Shown piece by piece: positions 46,307 to 52,278 of a DNA stretch of 52,278 nucleotides. The translations under genes were made by a program, and so were the position numbers. Where the stretch lies: assembly GCA_964452915.1 (NCBI GenBank), contig CAYVNW010000017.1, positions 1 to 52,278 on the forward strand. The letters run 5' to 3'. The notes under the pieces are model-generated. The model made no database searches and was not told the DNA's origin. It saw nothing but the letters and a program-made list of their open reading frames with translations. This DNA is from Colivivens sp964452915 (lineage in GTDB: Bacteria; Bacteroidota; Bacteroidia; Bacteroidales; Bacteroidaceae). Position 1 is the stretch's first letter, and every line of letters begins with the position of its first letter.

Positions 46307-46515
46307 CATTTTTTGCAAGACTTCCCCAAATTGACTTTACCTGAATTTACTTTACACTCTTTGTACTTGTTTGCTGATTTGCTTTACAGATAAGCAGCGG
46401 TGTCATGGCATTCAAGCGAACTTGACTGCGTTCGGCTTGCACGCTTTTCCACTCGGATGAATCGGGATGACGATGGGGCTATGCCGTGACGCTGCCCGTT
46501 TACGGGTGAAACCAA
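46307..46515. other. Gene-free region before the duplicated promoter block
   Basis: No coding frame of interest. The stretch 46420-46470 (ACTGCGTTCGGCTTGCACGC within it) resembles sequence I associate with intergenic repeats in Bacteroidales genomes, which I cannot verify here. Confidence 0.3.
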
Positions 46516-46564
46516 TAAAAATAAATGGATTTATTTTGTAATGTGTTCGATTTGCACTATATTT
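46516..46564 (+). repeat. 49-bp promoter-containing direct repeat, upstream copy
   Basis: It is identical at all 49 positions to 46591-46639, with a 75-bp offset. It contains the palindrome AAAATAAAT-GG-ATTTATTTT and a -33 TTTTG. The -7 box reads TATATTTA (46558-46565), with the final G changed to A, so this copy is probably a weaker promoter or dead. Confidence 0.85.
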
Positions 46565-46590
46565 ACATAATATAGGCGGCATCTCAACAT

Positions 46591-46639
46591 TAAAAATAAA
46601 TGGATTTATTTTGTAATGTGTTCGATTTGCACTATATTT
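46591..46639 (+). repeat. 49-bp promoter-containing direct repeat, downstream copy
   Basis: Second copy of the block at 46516-46564. The identity ends one base before the G that completes a consensus -7 box. The 18-bp palindrome arms with GG centre (46593-46612) overlap the -33 element. Confidence 0.85.
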
Positions 46640-46640
46640 G
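46609..46640 (+). promoter_or_regulatory. Strong predicted promoter with overlapping palindromic operator
   Basis: TTTTG at 46609-46613 and TATATTTG at 46633-46640 are separated by 19 bp and match the Bacteroidetes consensus fully. The palindrome AAAATAAAT-GG-ATTTATTTT covers 46593-46612 and overlaps the -33 element, so a repressor bound there would block initiation. The transcription start is expected around 46645-46648, at the first hairpin of the structured RNA. Confidence 0.65.
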
Positions 46641-46644
46641 CCAA

Positions 46645-46944
46645 CGGAAATCGCCCCGGGCGGTTTCCGGACATATACATAAAGGCGTAACTGTACGCTT
46701 TGGTTTTGACGCGGTAAGAATCTAGCAGTTCACACGGTTAGTCAAAAACAAAGCAACGGGGACGCCTCATGGGATGTATTTTGTACAGTCCTCATGGTCA
46801 TGGACACTCGTTTTGTCCGTGCGAAATGAGGAACTATATACTTACATCATCGTGGGGTCTCTGCGTTGCTCGTTTCGACTAATCGGGCATGCTAGAGCCT
46901 TTACTGCGTGGAACGAGCAAACAGCTTGACTCCACGTTTTTTTG
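46645..46944 (+). ncRNA. Predicted structured RNA of about 300 nt ending in a terminator, upstream of the defence operon
   Basis: Long complementary segments are seen directly. Helix 1: an 11-bp hairpin 46645-46669 with a 3-nt loop (one G-U). Helix 2: AGGCGT 46683-46688 with ACGCCT 46762-46767. It encloses helix 3, 46697-46710 with 46741-46754 (13 of 14 paired). Helix 4: CCTCAT 46790-46795 with ATGAGG 46826-46831, enclosing CATGGAC 46799-46805 with GTCCGTG 46815-46821. Helix 5: CGTGGGGTC 46851-46859 with GACTCCACG 46928-46936 (one G-U), enclosing TTGCTCGTT 46866-46874 with AACGAGCAA 46912-46920 (perfect). Seven T follow at 46937-46943. No convincing protein is encoded. It does not match tmRNA, RNase P RNA, 6S RNA or common riboswitch motifs that I know. 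It could be an independent RNA or a conditional leader of the operon. Confidence 0.62.
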
Positions 46945-47065
46945 TTTATGTACCTACAATTTCATTAGCATTAGCGGTCGGTCGGGAGTCAGCCGATACA
47001 AGGGAATGGATAATAGTGGTACGCCTACAGGCTGCACTACGCATAAAGACTTTCGCCAATAACAA
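46945..47065 (+). other. Segment between the RNA terminator and the helicase start
   Basis: No consensus promoter was found here, so the helicase may depend on read-through of the RNA terminator. A small hairpin GCC-TACA-GGC lies near 47023-47032. Another possible pairing, CGG with CCG, lies around 46979-46996. Confidence 0.35.
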
Positions 47066-50000
47066 ATGGAGTTGATAAACAACATAGACAAGACCTTGCG
47101 TGACGACATAGCGGCTCATGCGCGATCAGGAAGCAAACTGTCGATAGCGGCATCATGCTTCTCGATCTATGCTTTTCAGGAACTTAAAGAAGCCCTGAAA
47201 GACATAAAGGAATTGCGGTTCATCTTCACGTCGCCTACTTTTACCACCGAAAAGACTCCAAAGCAACAACGTGAGTTCTACATACCGCGGCTCAACCGTG
47301 AGCGAACCATCTATGGCTCCGAATTCGAGGTAAAGCTGCGCAACGAACTTACTCAAAAGGCCATCGCCCGCGAGTGCGCTGAATGGATCAGGCAGAAAGC
47401 CTGTTTCAAGTCGAACATGACAAACGAGCAGATGATGGGCTTTATAAATCTCGACGACATCAGCTATTCGCCTATCAACGGCTTCACTACAGTAGACCTC
47501 GGCATGGAGCGCGGCAACAATGCCTACACCATGATTCAGAAGAGCGAAGCTCCATTCTCTAAGGCATACATTGAACTGTTCAACCAACTGTGGAACGATT
47601 CAAGCCGCCTGCAGGTTGTCACCGAAGAGGTCATCGACAGCATCAGCAACGCATATAAGGAGAACGCTCCCGAATTTCTGTATTTCGTGACGCTCTACAA
47701 CATATTCAACGAGTTCTTAGAGGACATCAGCGAGGATGAACTGCCTAAAGAAGCAACAGGTTTCAAGAACTCTGTCATCTGGAACAAGCTCTATAATTTT
47801 CAGCGCGACGCCGCACTGGCAATCATAAACAAACTGGAACGCTATAATGGTTGCATCCTTGCCGACAGTGTTGGTCTTGGAAAGACATTTACTGCACTGG
47901 CTGTCATCAAGTACTTCGAAAGCCGCAACCGCACCGTGCTTGTACTCTGTCCTAAAAAGTTATATGAGAACTGGAACACCTACCGGCAGAACTATGTGAA
48001 CAACCCGATGGCGAAAGACCGTCTGAACTACGACATACTCTATCACACAGACTTGTCGCGCGACCACGGCATGAGCAACGACCTCGACTTGGAACGTGTA
48101 AACTGGGGCAACTATGATTTGGTGGTTATAGATGAGAGCCACAACTTCCGTAATGGAGGGAAAGTGTCGACCGATGAGAATGGAGACAATCCACGTGAGA
48201 ACCGCTACCTACGCCTGATGAACAAAGTGATCCGTACTGGAGTGAATACCAAAGTACTGATGCTGTCTGCCACACCTGTCAACAATCGCTTTAGCGACTT
48301 GAAGAACCAACTGCAACTCGCATACGAAGGACAGACGGCAGCGTTCGACGAACTTCTGCCCACCAACCACGGCATAAACGATATATTCCGTCAGGCACAA
48401 AGCGCCTACAACCATTGGGCAAGTCTGCCACCAGCGGAACGTACCACTGACCGGCTGTTGCGTATGCTTGACTTCGACTTCTTCCGCCTGCTCGACGCAG
48501 TAACCATAGCACGCAGCCGTAAGCACATACAACAGTACTACGACACAGCTGACATAGGGACTTTTCCTAAACGGCTGAAACCCATCTCCCGCTATCCGCA
48601 CCTGACCGACCTCGATACAGCCATCAACTACAATGAGATATTCGAGGAGTTGCAACAACTTCACCTTGCAATATACACACCTTCTGCATTCATATTGCCA
48701 AGCAAGCGAAATAAATACAGGAACGATAACGAAAATGCAACAGGTCACCGCCTAAGCATCGAGGAACGTGAGCAAGGCATCCAGCGCCTTATGAACATGC
48801 AGTTGTTGAAACGCTTGGAATCATCAGTGAATTCATTCAAGCTAACACTTACACGCATACACGACTACATGGAACAGACACTCAACGTCATCAGCCGTTA
48901 TGAAAGCGGAGATCATAAGGCCGAAATCGACGACTTTGAGGACATCGATGGCGATGAGGACGAGCAGGACTTCACTATAGGCAGGAAGAAAAACCGAATC
49001 TTATTAGAAGATATGGACTACATATCATGGAAAGAAGAGATAGAAGAAGACTACGAAGTCATCTGTCTGCTGCTGACCATGCTACAGAGTATCACCCCCG
49101 AACATGACAGCAAGTTGCAGCAACTGATCACCGACTTGAAATACAAGTTCACCCACCCTATCAACGACGGCAACAAGAAAGTTCTCATATTCACAGCATT
49201 TTCCGACACCGCCGAATATCTCTACAACTGTCTGGCAGACAAAATCAAAGAGCAGACAGGACTGAATGTGGCATTGGTAACCGGTGACGTTGAGGCACGA
49301 AGTACGCTGAAATTGCGTGAGAAGATGGACTTCAATAAGGTTCTCACCCTATTCTCCCCTATTTCAAAGGAATGCGCGTTGATCTATCCTCACCTGCATG
49401 CTGACATCGACGTACTGATTGCCACCGATTGTATCTCTGAAGGACAAAACCTGCAGGACTGTGATTATATGCTGAACTACGATATTCACTGGAATCCGGT
49501 ACGCATCATACAGCGGTTCGGACGCATCGACCGCATCGGCTCACGGAACAAACAGATTCAGTTGGTCAACTACTGGCCCGATATGACGCTCGACGAGTAC
49601 ATCAACCTGAAGGGACGAGTCGAGGCACGCATGAAAGTGACCGTACTGACATCTACCGGTGATGACAACCTGCTATCGCCCGAGGAGAAAGACGACTTGG
49701 AATACCGCCGACTGCAATTGGAACGGCTGAAAGAAGATGTCGTGGATTTGGAGGATATGAACACAGGCGTGAGCATCATGGACTTAGGACTGAACGAGTT
49801 CCGGCTGGACCTTCTGGAATATATCAAAAGCAACCACGACGTGGAGCATACCCCATTCGGACTCCATGCCGTTGTGACGGGGAACGCACAAGTACCTCCA
49901 GGCACCATATTCGTACTGAAAAACCGTACTGCCGGTGTCAACATCGATCACAAGAACCAGTTGCACCCATTCTACATGGTGTATGTGCGTGACGACGGAT

Positions 50001-50296
50001 CGATTGCTGTAGACCACCTGCATCCAAAAGACTTGTTGGACAAGATGCGACTGATATGCCGGCCACAGACAAAGCCCGACACACGCCTCTGCCGTGATTT
50101 CAACCGTGAGACTCACGACGGACTACGAATGAACAAATACTCCGAGCAACTTGGACTGGCCATTCAGTCAATTGTAACAGTAAAGGACCAGTCCGACATC
50201 GACAGTTTCCTTGAAGGCTATGCCGGCGAACTGTTCAATGAACGGATTTCCGGACTTGACGATTTCGAACTGATTTGTTTCCTTGTAATCAAGTGA
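47066..50296 (+). CDS. SNF2/DEAD-like helicase with degenerate PLD-like N-terminal domain, defence-associated
   Basis: The product is 1076 residues. Residues of about 1-190 resemble the PLD-like domain found at the front of related helicases, but I see no HxK nuclease motif. The SNF2-type ATPase follows with Walker A in ADSVGLGKT (266-274), DESH (356-359), SATP (401-404) and motif VI QRFGRIDRIGS (816-826). A coiled, acidic insertion (about 600-660) separates the RecA lobes. Family members work with methyltransferases in DISARM-like and other restriction systems. Its stop overlaps the DUF4391 start by one base. Confidence 0.9.
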   Translation: MELINNIDKTLRDDIAAHARSGSKLSIAASCFSIYAFQELKEALKDIKELRFIFTSPTFTTEKTPKQQREFYIPRLNRERTIYGSEFEVKLRNELTQKAIARECAEWIRQKACFKSNMTNEQMMGFINLDDISYSPINGFTTVDLGMERGNNAYTMIQKSEAPFSKAYIELFNQLWNDSSRLQVVTEEVIDSISNAYKENAPEFLYFVTLYNIFNEFLEDISEDELPKEATGFKNSVIWNKLYNFQRDAALAIINKLERYNGCILADSVGLGKTFTALAVIKYFESRNRTVLVLCPKKLYENWNTYRQNYVNNPMAKDRLNYDILYHTDLSRDHGMSNDLDLERVNWGNYDLVVIDESHNFRNGGKVSTDENGDNPRENRYLRLMNKVIRTGVNTKVLMLSATPVNNRFSDLKNQLQLAYEGQTAAFDELLPTNHGINDIFRQAQSAYNHWASLPPAERTTDRLLRMLDFDFFRLLDAVTIARSRKHIQQYYDTADIGTFPKRLKPISRYPHLTDLDTAINYNEIFEELQQLHLAIYTPSAFILPSKRNKYRNDNENATGHRLSIEEREQGIQRLMNMQLLKRLESSVNSFKLTLTRIHDYMEQTLNVISRYESGDHKAEIDDFEDIDGDEDEQDFTIGRKKNRILLEDMDYISWKEEIEEDYEVICLLLTMLQSITPEHDSKLQQLITDLKYKFTHPINDGNKKVLIFTAFSDTAEYLYNCLADKIKEQTGLNVALVTGDVEARSTLKLREKMDFNKVLTLFSPISKECALIYPHLHADIDVLIATDCISEGQNLQDCDYMLNYDIHWNPVRIIQRFGRIDRIGSRNKQIQLVNYWPDMTLDEYINLKGRVEARMKVTVLTSTGDDNLLSPEEKDDLEYRRLQLERLKEDVVDLEDMNTGVSIMDLGLNEFRLDLLEYIKSNHDVEHTPFGLHAVVTGNAQVPPGTIFVLKNRTAGVNIDHKNQLHPFYMVYVRDDGSIAVDHLHPKDLLDKMRLICRPQTKPDTRLCRDFNRETHDGLRMNKYSEQLGLAIQSIVTVKDQSDIDSFLEGYAGELFNERISGLDDFELICFLVIK

Positions 50297-50901
50297 TGCC
50301 TATGTACGGACTGCCACCTGCCACCACAATCAACAAGCCGCTCTATAAGAAGACGGTTTACGAGAAGTTCCGCCTCAAGGCAAATGAACGGGAACGGTTC
50401 GATGCCGACATAAGTAGAATGACACTGACCGCCCGCATCTCCACCACCACAGTCCCCGCACTGTCGGAAGGTAATGACATAAAGGGCATCTATGTGTTGC
50501 AAGTGATGCTGAAACGCAAAGACTACGACACACGGAACATCTTCCTGTTACATAAGCTTATACCCCAACGGATAGTATTTGCCATGCAATATGGAGACCA
50601 AACTCAACTCTGCTCTTTCCACGTGAGAATGCTGCAATCGTCATGGATGCCAAACGACGAGGCGATCATACCATTGCAGGGACTGACACTCGACGAAGTG
50701 TGGACCGGCATCGTGGCTGCCATAGGCGGTCTCGACACGTCATCAGACGAGACATTAGAGAGGCAAATCATCAGTCGCGAGCAGCATGAGAAGCTACAGC
50801 AACAAATAGCAGCATTGGAAAAGAAGTGCCGCACGGAAAAGCAGACACACAGACGATATGAACTGTACCAACAAATAATGAAACTTAAAGCACAACTATA
50901 G
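50296..50901 (+). CDS. DUF4391-family protein of the defence operon
   Basis: The product is 201 residues. It matches the DUF4391 pattern: GLPPATTINKPLYKKTVYEK at the start, then FRLKANERERFDADISRMT, and a C-terminal coiled coil (EQHEKLQQQIAALEKKCR). No catalytic motif is evident. The family is found next to helicases and type III-like methyltransferases, and its role is unknown. ATG 50296 overlaps the helicase stop (TGATG); ATG 50302 is an alternative. It ends 2 bp before the methyltransferase gene. Confidence 0.85.
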   Translation: MPMYGLPPATTINKPLYKKTVYEKFRLKANERERFDADISRMTLTARISTTTVPALSEGNDIKGIYVLQVMLKRKDYDTRNIFLLHKLIPQRIVFAMQYGDQTQLCSFHVRMLQSSWMPNDEAIIPLQGLTLDEVWTGIVAAIGGLDTSSDETLERQIISREQHEKLQQQIAALEKKCRTEKQTHRRYELYQQIMKLKAQL

Positions 50902-50903
50902 AT

Positions 50904-52278
50904 ATGGAAGAACTAAAGATGCAAACCACTAACATAGTGGACGAGAACATAAAACGCATAGGAGAATTGTTCCCCAACTGCCTGACGGAACGGCTGAACG
51001 ATAACGGCAAGCCAGAAGTAGCAATCGACTTCGACCAACTGAGGCAGGAACTGTCACATGACATAGTGGAAGGCAACGAGGAACGCTATCAATTCACCTG
51101 GCCAGACAAACGCAATGCCATCCGCCTTGCTAATACTCCAACCACCGACACCCTGCGCCCATGCCGTGAGGAGAGCGTGGACTTCGACACCACACAAAAT
51201 CTCTACATAGAAGGTGACAACCTTGAAGTGTTGAAACTCTTGCGTGAGAACTATCTCGGAAAAGTGAAGATGATATACATCGACCCGCCATACAACACGG
51301 GCAACGACTTCATATACAACGACAAGTTCGGCAAGGACAGACAGGAATATATTCACAACAGCGGACAGGAGGACGAGGAAGGTAACCGTCTCGTTAACAA
51401 CACGGAGAGTAACGGCCGCTTCCATACCGACTGGCTCAATATGATTTATCCACGACTGAAGGTGGCGCATGACCTGCTCACAGAGGACGGCGTGATTTTC
51501 ATATCTATTGATGACCATGAGGTGGAGAACTTAAAGAAGATATGTGGAGAAATATTCGGAGAGAAGAATTTTATTGCTCAATTCATTTGGAAGAAAAAAC
51601 AAGGAGGAGGTAATGATTCTGCATTTGTGGTCGCAGAACATGAATATATTTTGTCTTACGCTAAGAATTTAAGTTCTCTCAATCTAAATTTAGATAAAAA
51701 ATATAAGCTTGACGATGCACTCTATCCTAATCATGACGAGAAAGGAGATTATGGACTTATCACATTAGACAAAGCATCCATTCAATTTAGTCCATCACTA
51801 GTATATGAAATAACTGGTCCAGATGGTAAGACATACTATCCACGGGTTGTAAAGGGCAAACAGTCATGTTGGAGATGGGGTAAGAAGAAAGTAGAAGGAA
51901 ACTACAAAGACTTAGTTTTCAAAAACGACAAAATATACACAAAATACTATCGTCCTGAAGGTGTAACTCCAAGAAGTTTATTGATAGATGCTGTATATGG
52001 AAGGACAGAATCAGGCAATGATGACATAAGTACCTTATTCGAAAAAAATCCTTTTTCATACCCAAAGCCTGTGGCTTTAATACATCATTTTGTATCTATA
52101 AACTCATCTAATGATTCCCTCATCCTCGACTTCTTCTCTGGCAGCGCCACAACGGCACATGCAGTTATGCAACTTAACGCAGAAGATGGGGGGCACCGAA
52201 AATATATTATGGTTCAGTTGCCTGAAGAGACGGCAGAGAACAGCGAGGCACGGAAAGCCGGTTACAAGAATATCTGCG
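50904..52278 (+). CDS. Type III-like site-specific adenine DNA methyltransferase (Mod), partial at right edge
   Basis: 458 complete codons are visible and the frame is open at the window end. Motif IV is DPPYNTGNDFIY (near residue 128). Motif I, DFFSGSATTAHAV, comes about 280 residues later; this order defines beta-class amino-methyltransferases such as type III Mod. Between them lies a target-recognition region (about 215-400) that is visibly more A/T rich than the flanks. The protein methylates adenine within the recognition site. A restriction (Res) or other effector gene would be expected just outside the window. Confidence 0.93.
   Translation, partial: MEELKMQTTNIVDENIKRIGELFPNCLTERLNDNGKPEVAIDFDQLRQELSHDIVEGNEERYQFTWPDKRNAIRLANTPTTDTLRPCREESVDFDTTQNLYIEGDNLEVLKLLRENYLGKVKMIYIDPPYNTGNDFIYNDKFGKDRQEYIHNSGQEDEEGNRLVNNTESNGRFHTDWLNMIYPRLKVAHDLLTEDGVIFISIDDHEVENLKKICGEIFGEKNFIAQFIWKKKQGGGNDSAFVVAEHEYILSYAKNLSSLNLNLDKKYKLDDALYPNHDEKGDYGLITLDKASIQFSPSLVYEITGPDGKTYYPRVVKGKQSCWRWGKKKVEGNYKDLVFKNDKIYTKYYRPEGVTPRSLLIDAVYGRTESGNDDISTLFEKNPFSYPKPVALIHHFVSINSSNDSLILDFFSGSATTAHAVMQLNAEDGGHRKYIMVQLPEETAENSEARKAGYKNIC

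Noticed and set aside
46516..46639. Insertion-sequence ends or attachment sites
   Set aside because: The two 49-bp copies are direct, only 75 bp apart, enclose no gene, and contain a full promoter, which explains them better.
46645..46944. tmRNA, RNase P RNA or 6S RNA
   Set aside because: No CCA-type acceptor end or tag frame ending in ALAA, no RNase P signature such as GAAAGTCCGGGC, and the helix layout does not fit a 6S rod.

Overview
The window looks like a chromosomal segment of a Prevotella- or Bacteroides-like member of the Bacteroidales. This rests on several lineage-typical families (DUF4251, DUF3078, DUF4296, a FISUMP-associated sequence, a C10 cysteine protease of the interpain/SpeB type). 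It is supported by repeated matches to the Bacteroidetes promoter: -7 box TAnnTTTG with a TTG/TTTG -33 element about 19-20 bp upstream. Assignment is by family recognition only; no searches were possible. No tRNA, rRNA or CRISPR array was seen.

Left part, minus strand (1-15.7 kb). A signalling operon reads LytTR regulator, FHA/zinc-ribbon membrane protein, Ser/Thr kinase running off the left edge. Next is a secreted proteolysis locus: a large dockerin-tailed C10 protease, an S41-family lipoprotein that has lost both catalytic residues, and an NhaC-type antiporter. Then come lepA, a winged-helix protein, a small lipoprotein with a TSCPD protein, and pheT with a YebC-family regulator.

Middle (16.2-34.7 kb). 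A compact plus-strand operon carries pyrB, pyrI, ileS, lspA, a DUF4296 lipoprotein and a YraN protein. The opposing strand carries asnA, an NAD(P)HX repair enzyme and a 60-aa protein, then a HEPN-MNT pair. A truncated GH2 gene lies next to one copy of a dispersed repeat. A LacI-type regulator starts a second plus-strand run with uvrB, a bile-acid-symporter-like transporter, DUF3078, a TRIC-like channel and DUF4251.

Right part (34.7-52.3 kb). A GH35 beta-galactosidase and GH29 alpha-L-fucosidase pair (minus) is followed by gyrA, a TPR protein and htpG (plus). After the htpG terminator the sequence becomes accessory. It holds a second copy of the dispersed repeat, the remnant of a small-protein/GNAT pair, four 22-bp-spaced ATATTAATAT-type boxes, and a perfectly duplicated 49-bp promoter block. 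This is followed by an approximately 300-nt region that folds into several long helices and ends in a terminator. Downstream is an apparent defence operon: SNF2-type helicase with a degenerate PLD-like N-terminus, a DUF4391 protein, and a type III-like adenine methyltransferase cut by the right edge. The structured RNA placed between a strong promoter and this operon is the most unusual signal in the window.
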